Source: Tolypeutes matacus (taxonomy: Eukaryota > Chordata > Mammalia > Cingulata > Chlamyphoridae). Taken from it: a stretch of DNA of 64,000 nt. Made by a program: the position numbers and the translations under genes. Shown here in pieces: positions 22,015 through 33,980 of this stretch. Location: assembly GCA_026826555.1 (NCBI GenBank), contig JAKSZT010054215.1, positions 21,667,295 through 21,731,294 on the forward strand. Direction: 5' to 3'. The first letter of the stretch is position 1, and each line of letters begins with the position of its first letter. The notes below the pieces were generated by a model that worked only from the letters and a program-made list of their open reading frames with translations, searched no databases and was not told where the DNA came from.

Positions 22015-22215
22015 TATTTTCCTTTACAGCACTTATTGGTACCTGACATATTATATACAAATATACATATAATATACATATAATTGTTTAGTAGTTCGTT
22101 AACTTCTTGGACTAGAGTGCTCAGTGCAGAGAGAGACTCTCTAATTCACTCGTGTATCCCTAGAGCCTGAATAGTGGTTGACACGTAGTAAATGGTCTAT
22201 ATATTTTTTCCTGGA
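22015..22215 (+). repeat. L2 LINE 3'-end fragment
   Basis: 'ttacagcacttattggtacc' then 'tgacatatta', and later 'actcgtgtatccctagagcc' then 'tgaatagtggttgacacgta', match the L2 terminus. An AT dinucleotide-rich stretch is embedded near 22,050-22,085. Confidence 0.75.
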
Positions 22216-22388
22216 GGAAGATCTCAACTGTCAAGCATGAGAAGGGAGGTGAATGGGTTTGGCAAACAAAATTGCCCAGATTTCACAGTATTCATATGAA
22301 GTCTCCTCATCTAAGAGCAGACATCTGTTACCAAATATTTTCTATTAATTTGCACTGTTAATATAGATCTGTGAGGACAATATGTAAC

Positions 22389-22884
22389 CGGATTCCTCTA
22401 GTTCTTGGCTACATTACATAAAAGAATTAAAGAACATGCCAGTTTAGTTAGGCCAGTAGTTTTTTAAGGAAATGAGAGAAGAGAATGGACAAGGGAGGAA
22501 ATAACAGATTACGGGTCCCCAGGTGTACTTGTGGGCTGGTCCAGGCAGACAGATTTTTGCTTATGTGGCTACTTTTAAACCATTAATTATTCCCCCCCTT
22601 GCTAATGTTCGGGGGAGGGCTGCAGCTTCTTGCTGTTTACATTACCCCGCCCATCAATTGGGGGGGGGGGCGGCAGCAAATGATAAGGCCCTTTAGAATA
22701 TCCGGGGCTTTTCCTTTATCCTGGACAAAATCTCGCTCCATGTGGGGGATTCTTGAGGGGTTCTGCCTGTAGCTTTCTGATGGGGTCTTTCCCTCAGGGG
22801 ATTTCCAGATGGGTTCCATGGCCACGTGTTTCACTGCCAGGCTTTAGATTCCTCTCCCCGTTCCCTAAACTAGCCTGCTTTTCA
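22389..22884 (-). mobile_element. Lineage-specific LTR-like repeat, copy 2
   Basis: This is the second copy of the block inserted into MLT1 at 7,631-8,145. The two run in parallel from 'ggattcctctag' to 'aaactarcctgc' with several indels and a G/C homopolymer (22,662-22,671). An LTR identity in minus orientation is inferred. Termini are approximate and no target duplication was found. Confidence 0.6.
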
Positions 22885-23027
22885 AGTCCCAGGAATCCTG
22901 ATTACGGGGAAAAAAAGCAAAAAACAAAAACACCACTCAGCAATAGTGCATGAGACCTGAGCACACTCACAAATAATGGAATGAACCATGAACCACGAAA
23001 CCACTGTTTAAGAACTGGGGAAATACG

Positions 23028-23226
23028 GATTAATTTTTTTTTTTAAAGATTTTTATTTATTTATTCATTTATACCCCCCTTGCTGCTTGTGCTCGCTGGG
23101 TCAGCTAACCACGCCGTGCAGGCGGGCTTGCCTTCACCAGGAGGCCCCGGGAACCGAACCCGGGGCCTCCCATATGGTAAACGGGAGCCCTACTGACAGA
23201 GCCACAGCCGCTTCCCTGGATTCATT
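23028..23226 (-). mobile_element. DAS-type SINE (about 23,039-23,216), minus
   Basis: Minus-strand copy. The box-B-like 'gggttcggttcccggggcc' motif is at 23,140-23,165 in complement, the head ends near 23,216 and the T-rich tail lies at the left. GGATTAATTTT and GGATTCATTTT flank it as an approximate duplication. It is close in sequence to the young copies at 32.3 and 51.0 kb. Confidence 0.9.
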
Positions 23227-23535
23227 TTAGAAATGTTTTCATCTGAATGATGACATTTTAAACTTTTTTTCTTGTCACTATAGGAGGACATTTCAGTTAC
23301 CTAGAAAACTGAGCAATAAAAAATGTTCATACCCTGATGATGGGTTTAATTAAATAAGAGGTCACAGTATGAATTTAGGTTATGAAAGGGGAAAAAATGA
23401 GATTATGAGACTTTCAGCACAGAGCTTTAGAGTATTCCATGAAGAACTGATGTCCCCCAAAATGAATGTGCAGCAAGATGAGAAAATCATGAAAACACTA
23501 AAGTACTAAGTCTTATGAGAGAAGAGCATGTTAAT

Positions 23536-23680
23536 TGGTGGATCCCAGCCTTGACTGCAAATTTGAATCACCTGGTCAGCAGTGGAAACTCCTGAGGCTC
23601 CGGCCACACCCAACCAATTAAATTAGTATTTTTAAACCTCCACAGATTATTCCAATATGTGGACAAGTTGCGTGGGGCTC
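23536..23680. repeat. MER5-like DNA transposon fossil (first of two)
   Basis: 'gcaaatttgaatcacctggt', 'aattaaattagtatttttaa' and 'ccggccacacccaacc' are MER5/Charlie-type features. No coding capacity. Palindromic family, so orientation is not assigned. Confidence 0.6.
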
Positions 23681-23692
23681 ACTGGTATAGAA

Positions 23693-23860
23693 TAGTGCCT
23701 CTCAAACTTGAACGTGCATATGAATTGCTTGGGGCTTGTTAAATGCAGTTTTCAACTCAGCATGTTTGGATTGAGCCTGAGAGTTTGCATTTCTGACAAG
23801 CTGCCAGGTAATGGCAATGTTGATGTTGCTGGTCTGGAGTCCACACTGGGAATAATAAGG
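23693..23860 (+). repeat. MER5A-like DNA transposon fossil
   Basis: 'gtgcctctcaaacttgaacg' at the left, 'gagagtttgcatttctgaca' and 'agctgccaggtaatggcaat' inside, 'ttgctggtctggagtccaca' at the right: the standard MER5A layout. Confidence 0.8.
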
Positions 23861-24910
23861 CACAAGACATAAGTGGCATCCGCCCAAAGCTGCACTGAAA
23901 GAAGCTGAGGAGGCAAGACTTTCAAAAAGCAAACTTCAGGCATTGTTTTTTAGTCAATTTACCCCTGTGAAAAAATGGACAGGGAGGGGAGCAAAAAAAG
24001 GGACAAGAACTGGGAGGCAGCTCTAGAAAAGGGCATTTAAAAAGACATATGGACAGGGTCAGCAGTTTTGATTACGGAAAAACATACCCAGAGTGTTTCA
24101 GAGCAAAAGGAATCTGTCAAGTAGAGCAGAAGTCACTCCTCCAGATGGCTGGCTTTAGACTATGAAGATGACCTCCTGCCAGGGGCTCCACCTGATCACC
24201 CTTTTCCCACCTAGCATTAACTGGGAAATTCCTAGGTTGAAAAAGTATTATTAATGCTATTATCATATTAGCAAGTAGTCAGCCACCCTCACTGTGGTGA
24301 TGAAGCTTGAAACTGCTGGACAGAGTCCAGAGGGATGACAACACCCAAAGAGGCTGGGCTGCTGACAAGGAGGCGTCCTCCACGGGACCGAGAAGGCTTT
24401 ATGTGGAAATGCCTGGATGACAACTGTGCAAAAGCAGCCATCCCTCTGGGGGCGGCTCTGGCAACCAGTTTTTCCTGGTAGAAGTACTGCTGTCCTAAAA
24501 AAAGAAAAATTCCCCAAAAGGAAATGAACAGTGAACTCTTTGCCAGACTAAAATGAAAAGGTTACACCCAAAAATAAAACAATGTCAGAAAATTCCAAAG
24601 GAAATACTCTGTCTCCATTTAGAAATGTGAGGATTTATTTCAAGCAAGCAAATAAGAACCAAACTGAGAAACTTTTCTGAACCTCAAACGTCAGGAAGCT
24701 TTCCCTGAAGGCCCAGACAGATGCGATCTTGCTGTGCTCTCTGCAATCCCTGGTTTCTGCTTTCTCTGGAGCACCTATTGCTCTTTTGCTGTGGTTAGTG
24801 GTCATTTGTGAGCAGGGGCTTATCTAATAACTCTTGAATAGAAAGGATTTATGTTCTAAATCCCAGAAACAGCCTGGTATTAGTGGAAATATCTTAGAAT
24901 GGAGAATTCA
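23861..24910. other. Stretch without a recognised gene
   Basis: Unique-looking sequence with only short ORFs (84 codons at 24,263-24,517, minus, without a known domain). No named repeat. Confidence 0.4.
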
Positions 24911-24911
24911 G

Positions 24912-25080
24912 CAAGCTTGAGATAAAATACTTCCTCTGCCATTTGGGGCAGTTATTTATTTAAACATTCCCAGCTTCATTGATCTTATGGGTAAAATGAT
25001 GCTAGTAATACCTGCCATGTAGAATTATTATATGGATTACATGAGCTATGTATCTGGTTATAGGAGGCACTCCATAACTT
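24912..25080 (+). repeat. MIR SINE
   Basis: Degenerate sense MIR: 'atacttcctctgccatttgg', 'gatcttatgggtaaaatgat' then 'gctagtaatacctgccatgt' and 'tatggattacatgagctatg'. Confidence 0.7.
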
Positions 25081-25234
25081 CTCTCTATACATCCTTTCTG
25101 TATTGATAATCCAGGCATGGAGAACCAATGGCAAAACAAAAACAAAAAAAAACCTAGACACTGATGTACCCTTAAGGAGATTACAGTCTAGAGGGAAGCC
25201 AGATTTTCATCAAATGATCTATATAAATGTACAT

Positions 25235-25640
25235 CGGAACCTTTGCCAGGTACTGTTGCAAAGGGAAGGAAAGAATGCTACAAGAATTGTGAGAGGTTTG
25301 GGCATGACTTGGTCAGGGAGGTTTCAAGGAAGGGCTCTGAAATGGAAAGGATGAATAGGCATTAACCACATGAGAGATGGAACTCATGCACAAAGGAGGG
25401 AGCGTGGTAGATAAGAAGGTCTGAAAGAGAGGGTAGCTGGAGCCAAGGAGGGAAACGAGTCCCAGTCAGGCAGGTTGTGATTGGCCACGTCCAGGACTTT
25501 GTTTTTATTCCTAGAGCCTTGGGAAGCCAATGAGGGGTGAGGGAGGTGACAGTGGAATGCTAACAGTTTACTTTTGAAAGATCCCTGGTCCAGGAGACAG
25601 GATGGAGGTGATGGAGTTGGATAGAAGATGGATTGGAAAG
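25235..25640 (-). repeat. L2 LINE (antisense)
   Basis: 'ggtcagggaggtttcaagga' then 'agggctctgaaatggaaagg', 'tccaggactttgtttttatt' then 'cctagagccttgggaagcca' follow the antisense L2 order. No intact frame. Confidence 0.75.
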
Positions 25641-25774
25641 TTTCAGGACATAAACCCTATGGGTCACATAGTATTTGCTCAATTCATATTTGTGGAACAA
25701 TTCGATGACTCAGTGGTATTATTTTATGTGTAGGACTGATGGTTGGTCCAGAACCAACCTGAAGCACATGCAAA

Positions 25775-26300
25775 ATGACATATGTGTATTATCTGGCCTT
25801 AAAAAAGGAACAGAATATATAGTACAACATGGATGAACCTTGAAAACATGCTTAATGAAAGAAGCTAGATACAAAGACCACATCTTATGTGATTCCATTT
25901 ATATGAAATGTTAAGAATAGGCAAAATCTGTAGACAGAAAGTTGATTAGTGCTTGCCAGGGGCTTGGGGGAGGATGGAAGGATATTGAGGGGTAATAGCT
26001 AAATGGGACTGGGTTTTCTTTTCTCCCTCCTTCCCTCTCTCTCTCTTTTCCTCTCTCTCTCTCTCTCTCTCCAATTAAAGTTGTAGGTTTATAGAAAAAA
26101 ACATACAGAAAGTACAGAGTTCCCATACACCCACCTCACACATACGTAGGTTTCTTTTTGAGATGATGAAGGTGTTCTGAATTGATTGTGGAGATGGTTG
26201 ACCACCTCTATGAATATACTAAAAACCATGGAACTGCACACTTTAAATGGGTGAATTGTGTGATATAGGAATTGCATCTCAATAAAGCTGTTACCAAAGA
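25775..26300 (+). mobile_element. L1M LINE 3' end, interrupted
   Basis: 'catggatgaaccttgaaaac', 'tgtgattccatttatatgaa' and 'agtgcttgccaggggcttgg' on the left and 'atggaactgcacactttaaa', 'tgggtgaattgtgtgata' and 'ctcaataaagctgtta' on the right are the usual L1M 3' UTR. About 126 bp of CT-rich and antisense LINE sequence splits it at 26,022-26,148. Confidence 0.82.
26022..26148 (-). mobile_element. Nested LINE 3' fragment with CT-rich end
   Basis: A CT-repeat tract (26,022-26,072) is followed by 'ttgtaggtttatagaaaaaa' and 'gtacagagttcccatacacc', an antisense LINE 3' end like that at 28,890. GGTTTTCTTTT and GGTTTCTTTTT at the edges may be the target duplication. Confidence 0.6.
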
Positions 26301-26569
26301 AAATATTTGTGAGGGGGAGAGAGGGTAAGAAGACCCACAGGCATAAACACTGTTGCCCATTGCCAGGACAGTCCAATGGGCATGGACCCCAAGGTCCTCA
26401 GGGAGAAAGACCCAGTCTCCAACTCCTTGAGATGGTTCTGCCTGCAAACTTCAAGGGAGGAAGAAGAGAGGTTGCTTTATGCTTCTAACCACCCCATTGC
26501 TACCTTTTTTACCCTGAATTTGAAATGAGAACTGTCACGTGACAGCAGCCGCTACTGAACAGTGACTAA

Positions 26570-26872
26570 GGGGAGGACAGAAACTCCTCATCCTCTGGGT
26601 CTCTAGATGTCACCTTCTCTAAGAAGCCTTTGGTGAACTTGCCAAGAATGAGTCAGGGGCCCCTCCTCTTCCTCCAACAGCCTGGCCTTCCTCCTCGGGA
26701 GCACTTACCATTCTCAGTCGGTTTGCTGCTTCCTCACTCATGTCCCCTGAGCTGGCATCTCCTTCAGGGCAACGATAGAGTGTTGTCCACCAGTTGTATC
26801 TACAGGCGCTTTTCTACAGGGGCTTGTACACAGGACCTGCTCAGGGAGCCTTTGGTGAATAAATGAAAAAAC
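26570..26872 (+). repeat. L2 LINE 3' end
   Basis: 'gtcaccttctctaagaagcc' then 'tttggtgaacttgcc', 'gagcacttaccattctcagt', 'ctccttcagggcaacgatag' and a terminal 'ttggtgaataaatgaaa' match L2. The 78-codon ORF here is an L2 remnant. Confidence 0.8.
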
Positions 26873-26989
26873 AAAAACAAAACCCAGCCCTGAATCCATT
26901 CATAGATGAAAACCCAGCTTTCCAAAGATGGCTCAGGAAGTCTTCTTAGCCCAGGATGGATTTTAACAGCAGCCCGAACAGAGACTGAT

Positions 26990-27680
26990 TGGTCAGAGGG
27001 AGGTGCTATGGAGTCAGAGAGTAAAAAAACATGAATCAGTATATGCAGATGATCTCACGCTTCCCTAAAGCAGGAATCTCTTCTGCATTGCTCACACTTT
27101 GGGAATCTCCCTTCCTTCCAAAACAACTCCAGGTTGTACACGGACTTCTTGACTGACTAACTTCTCACCTTCTCATTGGTGGAAGAATAATCCACCAATG
27201 TTGATATATTGGTGTTTTTCTTTTTTCTTTTTCCTTTAATATACTGTCTAAATTTCTGGGACTTGGGGTTTAAATGAATATTTCTTTGAAATGTCTTCAT
27301 AAAACATTTATATATCATTTTATCTAGGAAAATGGATATATACTATTTTGATTTCCTTAAAGCGACAAGTATTCAAAATGCCCCCCTTCTGCAACAAAGT
27401 TTCTTTGGCATTATCAATAGCAAAAAGCATTTACACTTACTAGGGACTTACTAGGGATAATCTTGCAGTTATCTTTACTTTTAAAAGGCAAAGCAGTGTT
27501 CTGGGGCCATTGGAACTGTCAGTTCTGCTCAACTCTGCCATGCCCTCCTCTCTGGAACTCAGTTTCCTTCTGCAAAAAATGGGGTGGTAGGTGAGAGTTT
27601 CAAGGTTGTTTTCATCTACCACAGACCATGACCTATTTTTATCTGATTTCTTTCTAAAAAGGGGGGAAATTTTAGTCTTA
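26990..27680. other. Stretch without a recognised feature
   Basis: AT-rich with short inverted similarity ('attggtggaag' then 'aatccaccaatg' near 27,175-27,200). No exon or named repeat. Confidence 0.4.
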
Positions 27681-27689
27681 TTATTTGTA

Positions 27690-28110
27690 TCAGTGAGGAA
27701 TTGTATTTAACAATGAGTGACAGAGAACTGAGAAATAAGGGCTTAAGCGCACAATGTCCATTTGCTCACATAAAATAAGTCCGGAGGGAGGCAGCCTGGG
27801 CTGGTGGAGTGGCACCATGACGTCATCAAGAATGCAGGTTTCTTTCTTTCTGTTCCACCGTCCTCAGTCAGCAACCTCCTTCCTCAGCGTCCCCTCAGGT
27901 CCAAGATGGCTGCCACAGCCATCATGAGCCACCAGCTCCAGTGCAGACCAGGAGACAAAGAAAAGCAGAATGGACCAAAGGGCATATTTCCTGACTCTTA
28001 GAGCCCTCCTGGAAGTCCCACCCAGCATCCCGCCTACACCTCAGGACTCAGTCGCAGGGCCACCTCTCCCCACATCACACTGCTGCCCTGAAGGATAGGA
28101 CTTGTGACTA
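27690..28110. repeat. Old interspersed repeat, family A copy 2 (unnamed)
   Basis: Related in layout to 17,386-17,755 (shared 'gcttaag', 'ccaagatggctgc', 'cctggaagtcccacccagc'-like right part). Probably an old mammalian LTR-like repeat; I cannot name it. Confidence 0.4.
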
Positions 28111-28714
28111 GGGAGGAAGTGGAGAATAAGGTGGGCAAGGCAAGCCTCCACCACATTACTGTTTAACTTAAACGACTGTGTTGGTGCCAATGATATTCCA
28201 AGGGGGTTCAAGTCTCCCTGGGCCCATGTTCGCAGCTCTCCCGGGCCTTCCTAGCTGGGTCATCTCCTGCTTCCGGAATGACGGGCAGTGGCCCCTCGTG
28301 ACAGGGGTTCTGAAAGAAGCCCTGCTCGAGGAGGCTCTCCTCTCTGCAGGGTTCAGTACAGCTGCTGCCCAAAGTCCCCCCACTGGAAGTTAGTCAATAA
28401 AGTCCATTGAAATAAAACATTAATTTCAATTTAAAATGAAGATAGCCTCGGAAGGGTTAATATATAAAGCTATAACCTGTCGTTTCTTTTATCCCACTGA
28501 CATCGAGGGGGAGACGGTGGGGAGAGGAGAGGACAGCGGCCCTTCGCAGTCACTCACATCCTTGCTTTAGGAGGCTGGGCCCGGCCCACGTGTCAGAGGG
28601 CAGCACAAGGAGGTTCCAGCAACTGGAGGAGAAATAACAAGCCTGGGAATAGAAGCTCTGGGAAGAGGATATAGGAAGTGACCCCAGCGGACTTAAGGTC
28701 ACTTAAGACTTGTA

Positions 28715-28870
28715 GTTTTGAAAGAAACCTCGGTGATCATGGGGCCACACCCCCCATTTTACAAGTGCTGAAACAGTCCCACCAAGGAGAAGTGACCCCA
28801 GCACACAAGCAGCTACTAAGAGGCACGGGCCTCAGTCCCCGAATCCTAGTCCAGGAATTGTACCACTTTA
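28715..28870 (-). repeat. MIR-type SINE fragment
   Basis: 'ccattttacaagtgctgaaa' then 'cagtcccaccaaggagaagt' and 'agtccccgaatcctagtcca' fit antisense MIR. 28,120-28,714 shows nothing else I can name. Confidence 0.55.
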
Positions 28871-28887
28871 CATGGCTTTGCTTTTAT

Positions 28888-29215
28888 TTTTTAAACAGAC
28901 TTTATTTTTTAGAGCAGTTGTACTTTTAGGTTTACAGAAAAATTGCACAGAAAATGCAGAGTTCCTAAATCCCCCCACACCATCCTCCACACAGTTTTCC
29001 CTATTATTAACATCTTGCATTAGTGTAGGACATTTATTATAATTGATGAACCAATATTGATATATTATAATTAATTACAGGCCATAGTTTGCAGTAAGGA
29101 TCGCCCTTAGTGTTGCACAGGTCTAGGGGTTTTGACCAATGCATAAAGGCACGTACCCACCATTAGAGTATCATGTGGAATAGTCTCACTGCCTTAAAAA
29201 TGCCCTGCAATGTAG
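28888..29215 (-). mobile_element. LINE (L1M/HAL1-like) 3' end, antisense
   Basis: 'tttaggtttacagaaaaatt' and 'aacatcttgcattagtgtag', 'ttgatgaaccaatattgata', 'tttgaccaatgcataaaggc' are the usual antisense L1M/HAL1 3' sequence. T-rich left end. Confidence 0.8.
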
Positions 29216-31390
29216 GTTTCACAGAGGATTTGGAGGGGGTTAAAGAGGAGGGGGGTGGGGATGGCTCTGGGGCTCTACTAGTGATGGAACCAGATTTCAT
29301 GGGGCCTGAAATATATACTTTTGAGGAATTCAGCTCCTTTAAGAAAAAAAAAAAACACTACAAAATTAAGAAATAGGGCCTTGGAGGGCCCCTGAAACTT
29401 AAGCATCAGAGGCTTCAATTTAATAAATCTACCACTGGGTTTCCACCATTGCTTCAAACCCGTCAGTTCCTCCAACATCTGTTTGACACAAGAAACATCT
29501 GCTCCAAGATGTTATGGTTTTAAAAAGATAAAACAACTGAAAAAAAGCTCAAAATAAAAAAGTTTGAAAACCATAGTTCTGTACTTCATTGTCACTTTAT
29601 TTTCCTAGGAATACTTCATTGGCTCTCAACATTTCCTAGGATTGTAGCAGGCACAATCACATGCCAGCATTTAATTGCCAACATTTTTGAGAAATCAGAT
29701 TATTTTAAGTGAGTCATAGGAAATATGCATGTATAGGACTTAAGTGCTGGGACTTGGGGAAATAAAACAAACTTTGACTCACATGAGGGAATTTGAGTAA
29801 TTCTTGATCAGGTGCTCCACAATTAGATGTCATTGATTGTTTAGATTTCAATAGAACTGGATTTTTAAAATTGTTTTCAATGAAGCATATGTTAAAAGCC
29901 AGTATTTGTGTGTGTTTTAAATACTGGAATTCACTCCATTATGGATAGGGAAAAGACTCAGCTAGCAAGTGAAATGCATAAGAATACAAGGAACATCCTG
30001 GAATGGACTCATCCTGAGGAAAGGAGACTGGAGCAACAAGCTTTGTACATTATCAAATCCTTAAGAATCCAGAAGATGAAACCATTCTGAGTGCAGTATG
30101 GGGTTTTATCAGTTAGCTCTGTCCTTGTCCTTATGGATTCTTTTGGGGTTCTAGGTAGTGAGAGGAGCATAAGTTACAAATGAACCATATCACTAAAAAC
30201 ACTGTGAGATATTGGAGTATACAGCCAGCATCGGTGCTCTGGATCCACTGACAGAGGATAACACGAAAGAAGGTCGAGATGTACGGCCTCTGTGATTGAA
30301 TTCTCTCCTGTGGGAGAACACAGACCCAGGGACAAATAATTGTACTTTGAAGGCCCAGATAAGTGCCTGGTGGAAAACGATGGCTCTCTGCAGATACAGC
30401 CATGTCTAGTGCCAGTGGTGGCAGCACCCTGATGCCTTATCAGTCTGTGTGAGTGCCCATGAGAGAGCTTCTGTGGACCTATGGGAAGTTCTGTGCTAGA
30501 AGGTGAGGGTCAGAACTAGGGAAACACAGGAGAGGCAATTTCCTGCCATCTCAGATTTAAGTTCTACAATACTAGGAACAAGTAAAAGGAAACGCTGCCC
30601 CAAACATGTTAATCTTGTACTAATCAGGAGCACCAAAGTGCCTTTCAATAAGCAATCCCTGGGAATGCCTAATAGCTTGAGTATTCCAAAGCCACAGGAT
30701 GAATCAGAGGCACCAAAGTGCAAACAGATGTTAAGCTCACAATAAAATACTTACTGCTAATTGTTTTGTATAGCGAAGAAAAGAATAATGAGTTTTGTAT
30801 TACTCCCATTTGTATTATCTTTGAATAAAGGTATGTAAAATGTTTCAACTCTTTCTGGAGACCCAGCTCTAACTTATAAGGAAAACAGGGCTTCGAATCT
30901 GATTAAGAAATATGATTTGTAGGATAAAAAATATGGACTTAACCATAATTTGCTACAGTATAATTCCCAACTTTTACTCATTCATATCAGATAAAAATAT
31001 TGTAGAGCCTGCTTAAATGCATATATGTAAGGAAAGCTTATGAAGGTATTTTAAGTTATTAACACTTCTTTGGGAATTAATTTACCAGCTTAGCTATTCT
31101 CCCTAATCTACAGGGCTGTATAAGGTAAGCACTGGTTTTAGGTTAGTATTGAATGTAAAGAAACGGTGAAGAGGACAGGATGGGGCAAGGCAGTCCAGTG
31201 GTGAGAGGCTAAGTCTAGGGTTCTGGAAAATATGTAGAGCCCCAAAGGGGAACAGCTTAGAAAAAAATATTTCATTGCTATCAAGGTTACCTCACGCCAA
31301 CCACACTGGACAAAATTAAATGGAACTGAGGGGGGAAAAATCAAATACAAATATTTTTGTTGCTGTTTTGTTTTTCAATATATGTGTTCT
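29216..31390. other. Stretch without a recognised gene
   Basis: Two kilobases with no named repeat. A possible exon-like segment is discussed at 30,549-30,740 (acceptor-like 'tttcctgccatctcag', then a 63-codon open stretch ending TAA, then AATAAA). I do not recognise the encoded peptide and do not call it a gene. Confidence 0.4.
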
Positions 31391-31394
31391 AAAA

Positions 31395-31680
31395 CATTTT
31401 ATGGCTTTTAAATTTGAAAAGTAATACATGCCCACAGTAAGGCACAATACATTAAAATGTTAGAACTAGAGAAAAAGCTTCCAATAGGCAGAAAACTGGT
31501 CACATACAAAAGATTGGAAAATAGAATAATATCAAACATCTGAACAGCAACACTGGAATCTAAAAGACAAGGGAATGAGTCCTTCAAACGTCTAAGAAAA
31601 AATACTTTCCAACCTAGAATTCTATACCCAGCTAAACTACGAAAGTAAAATAAAGACATTTTCAGGCATGCAAGATGTTG
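31395..31680 (+). mobile_element. L1M LINE fragment
   Basis: 'tccaacctagaattctatac' then 'ccagctaaactac' and 'aaagacattttcaggcatgc' are well-known sense L1M text. No intact frame. Confidence 0.7.
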
Positions 31681-31859
31681 AGACCCTACCTATCTAACAG
31701 GTATTCCCTCAATCTCTCCTTCCTCTTGACAGAGACCAATTCCCACAATCGATGCTGAAAATGCCAACTCCTCGTTCTCCCAACCTTCCATGAAGCTAAG
31801 ATCAACTATTTGACCCAGTGTCTGGCTAATGGGAAATTACCAGTTACTGCAGCCACCTG

Positions 31860-32050
31860 TGACCTGAAGGGGCCACATCATCATCCTAGTAATGAAAGGA
31901 GAGCCACGGTAAGAAAAGTGCTTGAGCCTTGATGACATCATTGAGCTGCTGATGGTAATAAAATAATAATAATATCTATAAATTTATTTAAACCATTTTT
32001 ACTCCAAAATTCTATTACTTATAGCTGAAGGCATCCTGACTGACATAGTA
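31860..32050 (+). repeat. Old LTR-type repeat fragment (tentative)
   Basis: 'tgagccttgatgacatcatt' then 'gagctgctgatggtaata' and 'gaaggcatcctgactgacat' recall the 3' part of a common mammalian repeat of MLT/MER type. Confidence 0.4.
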
Positions 32051-32345
32051 GACCTGAAAAAAATTGACCTCTCATTTTCCCTTTTTCAGATATGTTCCAT
32101 AAGAATCAGCAAGTACAACAAAAAAGATGTGCAGCAGAGAGGTAAAAAGAATTTTCTGAATAATGATGAAAGGAAGTCCTAGATAACAGGAATCTCTGTG
32201 TTGGAGCAAGAATAAAAGCTACCACAGGGAAAGCCTCAAGAGGAAAAATGTAATGGATAGATGTTCCAATGTGTTTGACCACATTGAGAGGAGCTTAATG
32301 GTTATATGAGAATTTGGAGGACTGAACAAAGGATAGAAATATGGA

Positions 32346-32541
32346 GGGAAGCGGCTGTGGCTCAATCAGTAGGGCTCCCGTTTACCATATGGGAGGCCCC
32401 GGGTTCGGTTCCCGGGGCCTCCTGGTGAAGGCAAGCCCGCCCGCACGGCGTGGTTAGCTGACCCAGCGAGCACAAGCAGCAAGGGGGGGATAAATAAATA
32501 AATAAATAAAATCTTAAAAAAAAAAAAAAAAGAATTATGGA
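32346..32541 (+). mobile_element. Young DAS-type SINE (32,346-32,531) with TSD
   Basis: Head with box A-like 'gtggctcaatcagtaggg' and box B-like 'gggttcggttcccggggcct', middle 'caagcccgcccgcac', tail TAAATAAATAAA plus poly-A. It differs from the copy at 51,042 at only a handful of positions, so both come from the same recent subfamily. GAAATATGGA (left) and GAATTATGGA (32,532-32,541) are the approximate target duplication. Confidence 0.93.
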
Positions 32542-32834
32542 AAACAAAATAAATGGGGTAGAGGGAGTCACTAATTGAAGAAAAAACAAAATACTTTTTG
32601 TTGAGAGAAATGTTGTCATAGCATACCACATAGCTTAGCTGAGGATAGTATTTACATAGACATGATGATGTACCCACTGAACACTGACTGATGGAAAAAC
32701 TGAAATATAATGTGATGGGAGACGGTGGGAGAAGAGTGTGGATGTATGGGAGAGGGGCATCAGGAACGGGATGTATAAGAGCATCAAAGCTTCCTCACTC
32801 ATGATAGGAAGTCAATAGATAATGTCACAAATTG

Positions 32835-33290
32835 AAAAACATCAACAATCAGCAAAATCCATCAACAGATGAAACAAAATATCATACAGTATCACAATGG
32901 AATATTATTCAGCTGTAAAAAGGAACGAAGTTTTGGCACATTCTACAAAATGGATGAACCTTGAAGACATTATGTCAAGTGAAATAAGCCAGACATGAAA
33001 GGACAAATATTGTATGATTCTGCTTATATGAAATATCTAGAACAAGCAAATTCATAGAGACAGAAAATAGATTAGAGTACTAGAGGCTGGGAGGGTAGGG
33101 GAAAATTGGGGAGTTAGTGCTTAGTGGGTACAAAGTTTCTGTTTGGGGATGATGAAAATATTTTGGTGATGGATGGTAGGAATGGTTGCACCACACTGTG
33201 AATGTAATTAATGCCCCTGAATTGTTCATTTAAAAATGGTTAAAATGACAAATTTTATGTTTTATATATGTTACCACAAGAATTAAAAGA
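32835..33290 (+). mobile_element. L1M LINE 3' end
   Basis: 'caatggaatattattcagct' then 'gtaaaaaggaacgaagtttt', 'tggatgaaccttgaagacat', 'gtgaaataagccagacatga' and 'aatggttaaaatgacaaatt' give the standard order to the A-rich end. Confidence 0.88.
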
Positions 33291-33489
33291 AAAAGCAATC
33301 CAAGCATGTTATTAATAGTAGGAAAGTAAATACAAGAATCAACTAAAAGTTAAAAACGATGGTCTTTGGGGAGCAGCATTTGATCATGAGAAGTGTTGGG
33401 GTGGGGATGTCATCTTTCATTAGAAACTTTGTAGTTCTACTTAAGTTTTTAAACTATATATAGCATCATTTTGACCAAAATAAGAATTG

Positions 33490-33980
33490 AATTAAAAATT
33501 TTTTCAGGAACATAGTACAAAGGTATAAGTGAAAATTTTGTCTCCCTCCAAAGAGATGAACAATGTTATCAATTTCTTGTGTATCCTCCAAGTATCTATT
33601 TATATATAAAATATATATGTCCCTATTTGCTTCCCAAATGGAGACAACCTACACACATACACACATACATTTAATTTACACACACGCACCCACTCTTCTG
33701 TACTTTGCATTTTCATATAACAATATATTTTGGAGACGTTCCAAACATCAGCACAAACAGATGACTTAATTTTTTAATGGCTGTTTGTTAGTATCTATTG
33801 TATAACTGTAACCTCTATTAATGGAAGCTGAGACCACCTCTGGTCTTTGGCGGTGCTACAATGAATGTCTGTGTACATTCACCTTTGTGCAAAAGTGCAA
33901 AAACAACTCCAAGATAAATTCCTAGACATGAATTCTCGTGGCATAAGGCACGCATGTTTAAAAGTTTTACATATAACTTT
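33490..33980 (-). repeat. L1M 3' UTR-like fragment (antisense)
   Basis: 'gtctccctccaaagagatga' then 'acaatgttatcaatttcttg' and 'tgtatcctccaagtatctat', later 'gtgctacaatgaatgtctgt', follow an antisense old L1 3' UTR. Contains a CA-rich patch (33,645-33,695). Confidence 0.6.
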
